Shown here piece by piece: positions 24,401 through 35,224 of a stretch of DNA of 64,000 nucleotides. The stretch's first letter is position 1; the number at the start of each line of letters is the position of its first letter. The stretch is from Asterias rubens (lineage: Eukaryota > Echinodermata > Asteroidea > Forcipulatida > Asteriidae), in NCBI RefSeq assembly GCF_902459465.1, contig NC_047065.1, positions 3,096,309-3,160,308 of the forward strand, in the 5' to 3' direction. The position numbers were made by a program, and so were the translations under genes. Below the pieces are notes generated by a model. The model saw only the letters and a program-made list of their open reading frames with translations. It did no database searches and was not told where the DNA came from.

Positions 24401-27400
24401 TTACTTGGTAATGAGCAATGGAGAAACATTGTGAGAAACGACTCCCTCTGAAGTAACGTAGTTTTTGAAAAAGATGTTATTGGCCTTTTTTTAGGCATCT
24501 GAAGGCTCACAAATTTGTGCAACAAGGCTGTTATTTCTTTCAGAACAGACCAGACCAGCTTTCAAAACAATAGAGACCGTCCCTTCATACACATTCAGGA
24601 ATTTTAGTAAAATTGTGATTTAGATGAATGTACAAGATTTAAATAAAAGGCGGGAAAACTGCCAAGAAAGTACAAATAAAAGAAACTCAAATATTCTGTA
24701 ATGTTGATTTTTCAGTGAAGCTCAAAACTGATCCAAAAACTGTTTTTTTTTCTTTTTTCTAATTTGTTTCAAATCCACGGATTTGTTTGTGTTATGTTAA
24801 CAGGTCAGTAATTATTACATCCTCGCTGGTTTCAACTCTGTGGGGTTGAGCTTAGCTGGTGGGGCTAGTCGACTTCTGGCCGAGCTGATCGTTAACGGCC
24901 GTACCTCCATGGATTTCTGGCCGGTCGATGTCAAACGATTTGGCTCGCACCATAACAGCAAGAGATTTCTTCAAGCTCGTGTTACTGAGATAGAAGGTAA
25001 AATTATACTATACAATAGTAGACCCTTCCCTTGAAATATGTAAATTGCACATAGCGCGTTGGTTGGCAAAATGAGGGAACATCACGCTGTTTTGTATGCA
25101 GTTATAATGGCCGCGTGAGGCAGACGCGATTGTGCGTCTGCGTAGTGCACATCTCTATGGCGTTTTTCAACCAATAGGTTCTGTACGCATGCGTGAATAC
25201 AATTGGAATATTTCATGGGAAGGGTCTATTTTCAAAGAGACCAATTTGGAGTTGGAGGTTCGGACACTTGAATACAATATGTCCGTACTTTCATTGTTCA
25301 TTCAATAGACCTTTATCATGTTGCCTCCATCTTTGTCATGTTCCTCGTATCCAAAAACAATAATGAATGCTAATAATCATTTTTTCCATTAGGAACCAGA
25401 CTATTTTGTTCGTCCAGCCTCGGCTTGAAAACATTGATATCAACGGAGAAATTCAATATGGCCGCACTGTGACATTGGTCTATTCAAATAGTTTTGAATC
25501 ATTCAACCTGAATTGTCATTGAATTTGATTTGGTTTGATTCAATGTTGGGTACATACGTAAACAGAGGATGTGATATGGTTGGATTCCTTAGGTGCTGGG
25601 TACCGAACGGGTTACCCGAGTAACTACTCTTACAGGACTGGGCGTAAGCTACGTTGCCCACCCCTCTACTCTAGGTTAGCACAAGCAGGTGCTGTATTTG
25701 GATGTTGAGTACATACGTAAACAGAGGATGTGATATGGTTTGATTCCTTAGGTGCTGGGTACCGAACGGGTTACCCTAGTAACTACTCTTACAGGACCGG
25801 GCCTAAGCTACGTTGCCCAACCCTCTACTCTAGGTTAGCACAAGCAGGTGCTGTATTTGGATGTTGAGTACATACGTAAACAGAGGATGTGATATGGTTT
25901 GATTCCTTAGGTGCCGGGTACCGAACGGGTTACCCGAGTAACTACTCTTACAGGACTGGGCGTAAGCTACGTTGCCCACCCCTCTACTCTAGGTTAGCAC
26001 AAGCAGGTGCTGTATTTGGAGAGAGGATGGGAGTTGAACGACCCAAGTGGTTCATGAATGCTGATGATACAGGTATGTGACTACATTCTATTTCAATTTC
26101 TCTAAATGGAGGTAAATTGTGAAAATCAGAAGGTTCTTTGAAGTAGTGACATGGCATTGTAGGCACTGGACACATTTGGTAATTTTCAAAAGACAATATG
26201 GGGCTTGGTTCGTGCTAACATGTGTATGTGTAAAACACGGAAGGCAATAGAGTGTTGGATTCTGTGGTACCGATGGTCAACGAGTTGTTTGATTGAGTGC
26301 GTCACTGCGCATCCTAGTTGCTGGTCTGGGCCCAATTTCATGGCTCTGCTTACCGTAAGAACAGAATCGGCGCTTACAGAAGCAGGGAATTCTGTGCTTA
26401 CGGCAAGCGTATTTCACAGGGTTAGTGGCGAATTTGGGCTTCTGCGTTGCTAGGCATTCTTCACGTTACTAGGCATTCTAGGCTTACAAGGCTAGCGCAG
26501 AAATTCGGCGCTTGCACGTAAGCGGGGAATCGCGATTGTAAGCGCAGAATTCGGCGGTAAGCAGAGCCACGAAATTGGGCCCAGAAGTCGACTAAATGTG
26601 CGCACTCAAACTTTCTCAAAAGAAGGATTTAAAGGATTTAAATGACATACCTAAGGCTGTATTTTGTTTCTGCTAGATGAGTTTGCTCTGGAGACGCAAC
26701 GAGGCACATTCTTGAAACCTCAATGGTTCGATCTCGTCAAGGCAGAGTACTGGGCTTGTAGAGAAGCTGTGTCCTTAATGGACATGTCGGCTTTCACAAA
26801 GTTCGAAATCAGAGTAAGTCTTAAAAATCATTCACATTTATCAACATTTTCATAAGCTTACAAACCATACACTTTTTCAATAATAATAATGATAAGAAGA
26901 AGAAGAAGAAATACTTATATAGCGCAATTCAGTACTGCAAGTACTCTCAACGCACAATACCCCCTCCCTCCCCCTAAAAGCGTCTTGTTATTTGTTATTT
27001 TCCAATTACTATCATGTCTAAGATGGTCACCATAACAAATAGACTCTTCTGTCACAGCCCGAGTTTTAACCAACCGAAGTTGGAAAACTATGGAAAGCCA
27101 TAAATGCAAATCAAAAACAATAGCCACAGTTTGTAGCAATGTTTGATACACGATTATTTAAATGTATGTTGAAACAGTTGGAAACAAATTACTTAATCAT
27201 AAGAGATTTTTCAGCTCATGAAAATTGGGTCACAGTATTTTTTAACATGATTAAATATGGTTTCATGAGCATGTTATGCAAGCTGTGGTTGTCATGGACC
27301 AGGGTTGCCCACAGCATACTATTATTTAATTACCAAGGGCAAGCAGCCACATTTTTTTTACCGAACTGCAAAAATAGGAGACTTTGGAACGCTAGGTGGC

Positions 27401-29450
27401 AGCAGACTTACCAGGTAAATGTCTACTGTTACTGTTGTCAAAGTTCTGAGCCTGCCCACATTACCGAGAACAATGGATTTTACCTGGTAAGTCTGCTGCC
27501 ACCAAACGTCCTGAGAGTCTCCTATTCTGAATTAAGGTAGAAACCTTTTTAACAGCGATTAAAAAAAAATCAAATCTGTGCTGCATCCACAATCAGAGTG
27601 GGCCGGGATGAGCAACATGTTTTTTTTATTCACTCGGCCATACATCTTTGTGCACATTTTGTTTGCATTGGTTCAATAACTGTCAACCTGCTGATGCCTG
27701 ATTTTTCTGGCTCGTAGTCTGCAGGCAATGAAGCTACCATGTTACTTCAGTATCTGTGCTCCAATGATCTGGATTGCCCCATTGGTAGTGTAGTCCATAC
27801 AGGAATGCTGAACGATAGAGGAGGTTATGAAAATGACTGCAGTATAGCACGCCTTGATACTAATAGGTAGGTTATAGTATATAGGATTTGAGGCATTGCA
27901 TGGGGGATTGGTGAGATATCAATATATATTTGGCTTTTGGTAACACCATGTGTGTATCTACTTGCCAGGTAGAGTTTGTTCTTAGAGAACTGTCTTTCTT
28001 TATTCTACTACCGCGGAGTAGGGTATAGGAATAATAGTAATATAACATTTGTATAGCACAACATATCCACCTCACAAGTAGGCGCTCAAGGCGCGACAAT
28101 AAAGAACAAAGTAACAGGAAAAAAAGATGACATACAAATTAAGCTCTTCCCTTGAGGTGGCTAGAGCGATTGAGATGGGTGGATTTGGTTCCAAGTTTTA
28201 CAATGAAACAGGTATCTGTTGATGTGTTTGGTGCAGATACTTCATCATATCCCCAACCATCCAACGGATCAAAGGCTTTCATTGGATCAAGAGGCATCTT
28301 CCGTCTGATGGATCAGTCACCTTAAAGGATGTATCCAATCAGTTTGCTGGATTGAATGTCTTGGGTCCTAAAGCTAGAGATGTTCTTCAGAGTCTGACCT
28401 CGACGTCTCTGAAAGCTGCCGACTTCAAGCCTTTCGTGTGTAAGGTATGTGCAGTGAGTAAGGCCTAAAGTCCATGTGTCTGTCGTGCGAAGTATGCAAC
28501 ACTACAAAATGAACACACGCCCCATGCAAAGCACATAATTCTTACAGGTAACGCAGAACAGATTATCTTTAAGCAAGCTTGAATCCTTGATTCTGATTGG
28601 TCGATCCATAGTAACAAGGAGTGTGATATAAACTTACATTGCACGGCCCATTTCACACCCTGTGTATTGTGTGTTCTAACTACGCGTATTGTGCTTTTAT
28701 AAGCTATTCGTAAAACGTACAGCTTACAAGTAGTAACCGAAACTCAAAAAGGGCGTGTTTGCGTCAAGTTTGCTTGAAGATAAATTCGTTATCACACGCG
28801 CGCTCGTGGAATACCTAAAACATAGGGCATCTGCGTCCCATGAATAAAAGTGTAATTTATCTGTCCTGTTAACATTCAAACCTTTTAAATAATTATCTTG
28901 TTTTGTTCTTTCTATCAATGTTACAACAGGAGATAAACATTGGCTATGCTACCAATGTGAGGGCAATGACTATAACTCATGCAGGGGAGGATGGTATGGT
29001 ACTTTATATACCAAATGAAGTAAGTTGTCAACACAGCATAAGTTAACTCAAACACTTATTTAGCCCCGATCACAGTGTTCTATTTAGCCCTGCGAATCCC
29101 CAAGGTTCGAATCCCCAGTCGTGACACTTGTTTCCTTAAGCAAGACACTTCACCATTGCTTCGTCCTTCGGATGGGACGTTAAGCCGTTGGTCCCATGTG
29201 TTATGTATCGCATGTAAAATAACCCAGTGCACTTATTGAAAAGAGAAGGGGTTCGCCCCGGTGGTCCTGGTCTGATCGGCAACAAATTGTGCCACAGTAC
29301 CTTGTAAAACATTATATGGTGCTATCTAAGGAGTAGGTCTCACAATTCAAAAACGTAGTCTTAAGTCACACATCTTGCAGGAATTACTGTATGTTACAGC
29401 GCCAGGAGCGCCACTTAGTGACGGACATGTGCACTATATAAGAAGCCACA

Positions 29451-29492
<42 letters not shown>

Positions 29493-30796
29493 GTTATTGT
29501 TATTGTTATTGTTATTGTTATTGTTATTGTTATTGTTATTGTTATTGTTATTGTTATTGTTATTGTTATTGTTATTGTTATTGTTATTGTTATTGTTATT
29601 GTTATTGTTATTGTTATTGTTATTGTTATTGTTATTGTTATTGTTATTGTTATTGTTATTGTTATTATTATTGTTATTGTTATTATTATTATTATTAATG
29701 CTAAACCTAACCCTTACCCTAACCCAAAACAACACAATGCAACCTAACTCAAACACCAGAGCTTGAGCAATAAGTGATGCTAATTTTTATATGTGAACAA
29801 ATGATCGTACAGTCTTACAAGAGTTTTTGTTGCCAAGCAAAGAACTGACTCAGAATGTATTAATTGCTGTTTGTTCCACCACAGAATGCAACTCAAGTGT
29901 ACGACGCCTTATTAGACGCAGGAAAAGACGTTGGTATAACCAATGCTGGATACTACGCACTACGATGGCTGAGAATCGAAAAGTTTTACTTCTACTGGGG
30001 CGAAGATTTCGATTCGACAACAACTCCGTTTGAAATTGGACGAGAAATGAGAGTCAAGTTTGACAAAGTAAGATTGGAAAGTAGGATTTGAAACCATCGG
30101 TTCTTTTCAGAACCACCACGACTCAAAAGAAATATTCACGTGGTGTTACAGCAAACTTCTTTTAGTTAAAGTAAGATTAATTACATATAATGCATATTTT
30201 TAAATTAATATTGTCAAAAGGAATCGATTTTACAAACAACATTAAACAAATTCTATGGAGACAGCAATTTTATTTGAAATGGCTTTAAAAAAACCTTGTA
30301 TGTTATGTAGATTTGAATCTCACACTTCTGTTTTCTACAGTTTTTAAATTAATAAGATTAATAAGCAGTTTGTTGTTTGTTTATAATGAGACTGTTTTGT
30401 TTATCTTGTTTATGTTTACATCAGGGTGTTGAATTTATCGGCAAGGCAGCACTTTTGAAGCAGCGTGAGGAAGGCATGAAGCGTCGATTAGCCGGCTTCG
30501 TCTTGGAAGACCTTGACATTGACTCTGAAGTTTGGCCATGGGGCAGAGAACCAATTTATCGTAATGGTCAGTTGGCTGGAATGACCACATGTAGTAGCTA
30601 TGGCCCCACACAGGGTAAGATGATATGCCTAGGTTGGCTGACCAATAAAGATGAGGCGACTGGTCAGTTAATGGAAGTGACATCGGACTTTGTTCATAAA
30701 GCGCAGTACGAGATCGATATTGGCGGCAAGCGTTTTCAAGCAAAGGCTCGTCTGTATCCATATCAACTAGGAGCTAAACAAGGAAGCCTTGGCTGA
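18462..30796 (+). CDS. PDPR: Pyruvate dehydrogenase phosphatase regulatory subunit-like flavoprotein (PDPR family)
   Basis: A DMGDH/SARDH-family mitochondrial flavoprotein. In mammals PDPR regulates pyruvate dehydrogenase phosphatase. Exons: 18462-18709, 19719-19852, 20333-20414, 21185-21348, 21805-21926, 22404-22524, 23102-23260, 23718-23842, 24804-24996, 25911-26072, 26677-26813, 27718-27866, 28237-28444, 28930-29019, 29885-30067, 30425-30796. The product is 882 aa, close to human PDPR (about 879). Residues 1-45 are rich in Arg and His with few acids, like a mitochondrial presequence. The FAD-binding GGGIAG is at 56-61, followed by the DAO-type oxidoreductase domain to about 450. Then come the linker and the aminomethyltransferase-like GCV_T domain (exons 11-16). 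PDPR-specific matches include GGYENDCSIARL, NAGYYALR.LRIEKF, WPWGREPIYRNGQ and YEIDIGGKRFQAKA. The chosen ATG follows a likely acceptor at 18433-18434, so a 5' noncoding exon is expected. An in-frame ATG at 18399 lies before that acceptor. Exon 10 is preceded by two partial copies of itself. Trp90-His91 sits at the covalent-FAD position of DMGDH. Confidence 0.93.
18749..18960. repeat. Inverted-repeat element in PDPR intron 1
   Basis: Ends TAGAGACGATGTGACCT and AGGTCACATCGTCTA. Internal GCCGGGCAAAA and TTTTGCCCGGCG form a second inverted pair. Confidence 0.72.
19309..19695 (+). repeat. Family A MITE ending 23 bp before PDPR exon 2
   Basis: Full-length, TTAA to TTAA. Only 23 bases separate its right end from exon 2 (19719), so it probably lies at or next to the branch-point region of intron 1. 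Confidence 0.85.
19932..20165. repeat. Family D element (GGGCCCAATTTCAT), PDPR intron 2
   Basis: Perfect termini GGGCCCAATTTCATAGAGC and CTCTATGAAATTGGGCCC. Other copies or pieces: about 11772-11955, 53978-54145, 59505-59780 and 60366-60510. Confidence 0.82.
20459..20630. repeat. Hairpin element, PDPR intron 3
   Basis: ATTGAGCAAGTTCGGGTGGTGACTAG pairs with CTAGTCGTCACCCGAACTAGCTCA over about 40 bp; single copy seen. The next element (20631) starts directly after it. Confidence 0.7.
20631..20774. repeat. GGCAGCAGACTTACC palindromic element, PDPR intron 3
   Basis: TGGGAGACTTTGAGGCGCTA to the inverse at 20774, a near-perfect palindrome around AGTTCTGAGCATGCGC. Related copy at 27374-27526 in intron 11. 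Confidence 0.8.
21637..21781. repeat. Inverted-repeat element just upstream of PDPR exon 5
   Basis: Contains TTCATACTTCCTGCGAATGC and TTTGCTTCGCATTCGCA. Similar sequences at about 42668-42846 and 51178-51290. It ends about 24 bases before exon 5. Confidence 0.65.
22629..23036 (+). mobile_element. tRNA-Leu-like SINE, PDPR intron 6
   Basis: Pol III A box TGGCCTAGCGG (22634 on) and B box GGTTTGAATCC (22694-22704) about 60 bases apart, as in a long-variable-arm tRNA. Then an unrelated body ending CGCTATGTAAGAAGCCATTA. Confidence 0.82.
23512..23586 (+). repeat. tRNA-like SINE head or tRNA pseudogene, PDPR intron 7
   Basis: TAGCTCAGTTGGTAGA (A box) and GGTTCAAATC (B box). The acceptor stem pairs at about 5 of 7 positions and the anticodon stem is poor, so a working tRNA is unlikely. 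Confidence 0.6.
23919..24352. repeat. Family C palindromic element, PDPR intron 8
   Basis: 434 bp, TTAAAGGATTTGGGTAC to ATAGACCCTTTAA. The two halves are inverted copies meeting at CCAGTTATAATATT and AGCATAACTGGTTA. A degenerate family A fragment follows at about 24353-24540. Confidence 0.8.
25019..25228. repeat. AGACCCTTCCC inverted-repeat element, PDPR intron 9
   Basis: TAGACCCTTCCCTTGAAATAT to ATTTCATGGGAAGGGTCTA. Starts 22 bases after exon 9. Confidence 0.75.
25593..25702 (+). pseudogene. Partial exon 10 copy 1 of PDPR (no donor)
   Basis: A pseudo-exon with an intact acceptor at 25591-25592 and an open frame identical in peptide to the working exon. It lacks the last 52 bases and the 5' splice donor. 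Continuing in frame gives TGT TGA just past the unit edge. Confidence 0.85.
25752..25861 (+). pseudogene. Partial exon 10 copy 2 of PDPR (no donor)
   Basis: Second pseudo-exon, acceptor at 25750-25751. It is the most diverged of the three copies, with base changes that would give Pro for Arg and Thr for Pro. Like copy 1 it has no donor and runs into TGA. Confidence 0.85.
26328..26582. repeat. Family D subfamily (GGCTCTGCTTACCG), PDPR intron 10
   Basis: GGGCCCAATTTCATGGCTCT to GAGCCACGAAATTGGGCCC. Related copies at about 12593-12796 and 21360-21602; partial at about 9480-9640. Confidence 0.8.
27374..27526. repeat. GGCAGCAGACTTACC palindromic element, PDPR intron 11
   Basis: ATAGGAGACTTTGGAACGCT to GTCTCCTATTC; intact termini, same centre as the copy at 20631. 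Confidence 0.8.
29103..29451 (+). mobile_element. 5'-truncated tRNA-Leu-like SINE, PDPR intron 14
   Basis: Starts inside the B box (GGTTCGAATCCCC) and matches the body at 22629. It ends CACTATATAAGAAGCCACAA and runs straight into the microsatellite tail. Confidence 0.82.
29452..29697 (+). repeat. ATT / GTTATT microsatellite grown from a SINE tail
   Basis: About ten ATT units, then about 30 GTTATT hexamers, then mixed ATT. Open in several frames (Leu, Cys-Tyr or Asn runs), but not coding. Confidence 0.95.
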
Positions 30797-31232
30797 GATG
30801 AACCATTAGAAGGAGCTTAACAAGAAAGTCACGGACATTTCTACTGGAGCATTTCAAGGACACCGAGGCATTGACCAGGGGGCATGGAGGCTGTCGCCCT
30901 TTTTTGCTGAAATACTGGTGGTTTCTTCACTGGGTTTTACCCATCGCTCTCACTCCCTGATTCTAAGTTTTACCTGAGGTTGGTTTCACAAACGCAGTCC
31001 TAACTTAGAACTAGTCCGAGAAGTTATTAAACACTTAAGGCTAGTCCTAAGTAAGAACGAGTAACTCGTCCTAACTTAAGTCGTCCTAACTTAAGACTTG
31101 TCTAAACTCTTTCTGAAATCCAGCCCTGGGCTCAGATGTGAGTGTGCTGTGGATAAAGTTTTCAGTTGCTGTATGTTGGTTTGATGAAATCAAGCGTTAC
31201 TTTTTCTTCCACTTTTAAGTGTAATTAATTGA

Positions 31233-31238
31233 AATAAA
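31233..31238 (+). promoter_or_regulatory. Probable PDPR poly(A) signal
   Basis: AATAAA 437 bases after the PDPR stop, in an AT-rich stretch. The 3' UTR before it contains a family E repeat at about 30970-31122. Confidence 0.5.
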
Positions 31239-31377
31239 AATATAAAAAAACTTTTTTTTAAAACCAATATGAACAATAAAAGTACTTATAAAAGTAATAC
31301 TAAATAATTCTAGTGAATTTGAGAAAGTGACCAACTCCAAAGTCCTTATGGTGCTATTACATAACAAGGACCTGCCG

Positions 31378-31711
31378 CCGATTTCACAAAACTCGTCCTA
31401 ACTTAAGAGTAATCTTAGGACTTGGGACGAGTCCCAACCCTGCACTGTAGCATGCAGAACTTAAGAATAATCCTAAGTTAGGATAAGTTACTTGTCCTAA
31501 CTTGAGATAAGACGAGTCCTAACTCTTTGTGAAATCGAACCCAGCCGTCGATTTCACAAAACTCTTCCTAACTTAGGATTAATCTTATGACTTAGGACGA
31601 GTCCCAACCCTGCCCTGTAGCATGCAGACCTTAAGATTAATCCTAAGTTAGGACGAGTTATTAATCCTTACTCGAGATAAGACGAGTCCTAACTCTTTGT
31701 GAAATCGACGG
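31378..31711. repeat. Tandem pair of family E elements
   Basis: Two copies, 31378-31545 and 31550-31711, each running from GATTTCACAAAACTC to AACTCTTTGTGAAATCGA with repeated GACGAGT/ACTCGTC blocks. More copies: 3290-3400, 7000-7145, 30970-31122, 33157-33326, 51798-51964. Confidence 0.8.
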
Positions 31712-32136
31712 CAGATAGCTTCAAAATATAAGTTACAAGAATATAATACAATTGAAAGGAAATGAACACTTAGAAAAGAACTTGATGCAAATGCTTCAGT
31801 AAAAAGAAGTTTGTAATATTTTTCATAAACTGGATTATGGCAATAAAAACTTACTTAATAACGAAGTACAGCAGCTTTGGAAAGTATATTGCATTTTGAG
31901 AAACCATTTCACTTCGAAGTAATTCTATTATGGAAAAAATATCACTTTTTATCCACTAAAATTGGAATTTAAGAAAATTACCGTGAACGGTAGCACTTCT
32001 TAGATTGTGTATTCCTATAAGAGATTATTCTTCTCCAGAGTTAGGATCAATGACGACATAAGAGTTGCCAGAACAGAGTTTGCGAGGAGGATTGTAAGGT
32101 TTACGCAAATGTATACAGGGGCACTGTTTATATTAG

Positions 32137-32415
32137 TCTTGTCCCAAAACGGTAGTGCTCGATATTGGATAGTGTACTGCGCTCAGTTGTAAATCGCTAT
32201 TAGCACGCCCTCTGACTGGAGAGCTCGACTGGAGAGCATGACTGGAGAGCTTTAAATCTAGCTCGCCAGACTAGTTTTGATTTCAAGCTTGCCAGTCAAG
32301 CTCTCCAGTCAAGCTCTCCAGTCAAGCTCTCCAGTCAAAGGAGGGTGCGTTTTAGTGATTTACAACTGAGCGCAGTACACTATCCAATATCGAGCACTAT
32401 CATTTTGGGACAAGA
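32137..32415. repeat. Large hairpin with 13-bp repeats in both arms
   Basis: Outer arms of about 60 bp (TCTTGTCCCAAAACGG ... CATTTTGGGACAAGA) enclose GACTGGAGAGC repeats on the left and GCTCTCCAGTC repeats on the right, three copies each. Confidence 0.83.
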
Positions 32416-32909
32416 CATTTTGTTTATACAAGATTTGAGCACTGAGAGCAATAGTTTGTGCTTAATTCTGCTATTTACTGGTAATCAGTGCAACTCCTGT
32501 ACAATGGGAGGACGTTTTTAACAAGGTAATAATTCAATCCTTTCCAATCATACTAAACTATATAATACATTCTGACTTGTACAGCATAACATGTTTGTCA
32601 TTTCAAATGTATTTGATAAATTTTAAGTCACAAATTAAACAAGAAAAATATTCCAACTGAAACAGTTAGTAAAGACTGTGTAACCAGGTTTCAGAAAGGT
32701 TCAAAATTTCTCACTCAAAAGGCTTGACTCATGAATGTTTTTCAACACAAGGTGCCCATATGTTGAACCGAAAAGCAGTTATTGAAAATACTCCAAACAC
32801 CCAGTAGCTTTCAAACTTTCTTGTTTTATAGCTTCTTATTGTACTCTCAATATGTGCAATTTGAGGATAGCTTTTTACTCAGCATTACTCTTTTTGAATG
32901 TGTCACCTG

Positions 32910-33153
32910 GGGCCAATTTCATAGAGCTGCTTAAGCAAAAAATTTGCTTAAGCACGAAAATAGCTCGCTTATTTTACACATGTTACTGGCCAAAATTTCA
33001 TGCCATATACATTGCTTGTGACTGGTATTTAGCTGTTGTTTACTAAGCATAACAATTAAATGGAGTCTTGGCCAGTATCTGATTTTACTAAGCAAGGAAC
33101 CTTTTTGCTTAAGCAAAACTTTGTGCTTAAGCAGCTCTATGAAATTGGGCCCT
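32910..33153. repeat. Family D element, PDPR-NUP93 spacer
   Basis: GGCCAATTTCATAGAGCTGC to GCAGCTCTATGAAATTGGGC, with AAGCA/TGCTT-rich arms. A family E copy abuts it on the right. Confidence 0.8.
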
Positions 33154-34222
33154 GCCGTCTATTTCACAAAACTCTTCCTAACTTAAGACTGATCTTAGGA
33201 CCTAGGACGAGTCCCAACCCTGCATTGTAGCATGCAGACGTTAAGATTAATCCGAAGATAGGACGTCAGTTACTCGTCCTAACTCGAGATAAGACGAGTC
33301 CTAACTCTTTGTGAAATGGACCCCTGGTCATCAACAAGTGAAGCAATATTATCATTTACAATGTACATTATTTGTATGTTTTTCAGTCAGAAAAGTTTCG
33401 TTTTAGAAATTTGTTGGTTTAATTTTGTATAGTCACTCATATTGAGTCTTTATGCCATAATCACAAATTTTAACTATGAATATTGTATTGTAAGATTTGC
33501 CAAATTGGTAATTTAATGTATAAAGTTAAACTGGCCATCCATCACACACAGAAAGGCATACTTCTTGGCACCTATGTTTTGATAGATGTTAATTTTTACA
33601 TGGGGGATAAAGACTATTATTTGGTTTGGTTACTGTATATATATATACTATATACTCAGTACTTTCCCCCACAGGCACATCACTCAAGTGGGATTCGAAC
33701 CTGTGCACGACCTTTAAACAGCTACCTGAGCGGAATGTTTTCAACGGAAATGGTATTTTAACTTGTTTATAATGCACTTGTTCACCATTTTAATGTAATT
33801 TTGATATGTGTACACTTCTGAATTTTTCGTAATTATCGATTAAAAAATCAGGCCCCAACCGAAAGGTTTTGAAAAACTAAAAACACTTCTGCCGTTGAGA
33901 GCGCACGTCAAAGGACAATGCTGCTGACGTCATCTCTGGGAGCTTGCTTTGTTATGCCTCCACGCTGCAACAAAGCGGCTTTACAAATTGGAGCTCCCAG
34001 AGATGACGTTTTGAGAGTGATTACGTAACAGGGCTTTTCGCAAATCTCTCAGAAAAGCCCTGGATAAGGGCATTCAAAATGATTGTTTTTTTACACAATT
34101 GAAATCTTGTTATAGTCGTATGACTCGATTTCCCTATTCTTTGAAAACATTTTGAGTGAATTTCAGCAAAGTTTACGACTTGACATATTCGTTCAAGCAG
34201 GTCTTTAAATGCTAAGGACAAA

Positions 34223-34314
34223 CTTGGTGGCTAGGGGCAGTTTGAATCCTTTAATATAGGAATCAGCAGTTTGTACCCTATAATATAGGGTTCAAATTGC
34301 CTCTAGCCACCAAG
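34223..34314. repeat. Short hairpin with CTTGGTGGCTAG arms
   Basis: CTTGGTGGCTAGGGGCAGTT pairs with AATTGCCTCTAGCCACCAAG; the arms are about 40 bp. Confidence 0.7.
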
Positions 34315-35085
34315 GTAGTATCTGTTGGGTACTGAAACGACTTATTATATGTTAATTTTGCATCGAGGTTAAAGGTCTTTGACGGTATTTAGTTTTTTTC
34401 GGTGACTGTTCGTGTTGAAAGACAATAATTTGTATGGTTTGTATTACGGTATTTATTTACAACTTTTCATATGTTCCTTTAAAATTGGGTGAAAATTATA
34501 GCCAAGTGTTTGATTCAGCTGTGTATAATAATGGTTTTGTATGAAGTTTGAAATATGTGAATAGAGTTTTATTGTTATGATCATTTTATGATAAAATTAA
34601 ATTAAATATTTTTCTTTACTCAAAAGATAATTTTCAAGTGCGCCCTCTTTTGGTCTGTGTAAGTTATCCGGGATAAAAGATTGGTACCCATTGTTAACCA
34701 TGTGAAATTACAAGCTGAAAAACAGGTTGTCAGACCTCTGTAGTGTGTGGTGTTCGCGGTCGGTCTAAATACTGCGCGCGTGCAGAGTGAGTTTCGTTTC
34801 TAAAGAGTTGTGTGTGTATGGCAAACTCAGTCGTTTGTGCTGGAGATTTCTACTTAAATATTGTCGGTAAATCAGGCTGAACACCTAGCATTTGAACTTG
34901 TTATTCTGGTTCGGTGAGTTACCTTACTTTTCAAAGGTAAATTTAGAGCATATAAGGAACTCAGGAAGTAACGTATAAAACTATAAATTAAGATTGTTAT
35001 GAAGAAATTGACCGAGCCGGAGTTGAGTTCCGTACCGACCTCGGTCACATGGGATGGGGTCGAAATGGTCGACTGACGGCGGTCG

Positions 35086-35224
35086 GTACGGCCACGGTAC
35101 TGCCACGGTACTGCCACGGTACTGCCACGGTACTGCCACGGTACTGCCACGGTACTGCCACGGTACTGCCACGGTACGGCTGACGGTACGGCTGACGGTA
35201 CGGCTGACGGTACGGCTGACGGTA
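35086..35224 (+). repeat. GC-rich minisatellite upstream of NUP93
   Basis: About eight CACGGTACTGC units (11 bp), then four GGTACGGCTGAC units (12 bp). The change of unit length suggests two rounds of expansion. Lies about 1 kb before the NUP93 coding start. Confidence 0.92.

Larger units (their letters stand above)
25544..26020 (+). repeat. Exact 3 x 159-bp tandem triplication over the PDPR exon 10 acceptor
   Basis: Units 25544-25702, 25703-25861 and 25862-26020 are each 159 bp. Each holds about 49 bp of intron end (starting TGTTG(A/G)GTACATACG), the acceptor TTCCTTAG, and 110 bp of exon 10. Only the third unit continues into the rest of the exon (to 26072) and its donor. Units 1 and 3 encode the same peptide; unit 2 has Arg to Pro and Pro to Thr changes. 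Reading on from unit 1 or 2 meets TGA six bases after the exon-like part. Confidence 0.96.

Noticed and set aside
29705..29725. Telomere-like CCCTAA motifs
   Set aside because: Only two or three imperfect units beside a microsatellite; not an array.
29375..29766. Long open frames of Leu, Cys-Tyr or Asn repeats
   Set aside because: They are readings of the ATT/GTTATT microsatellite inside a PDPR intron; no start context or conserved sequence.
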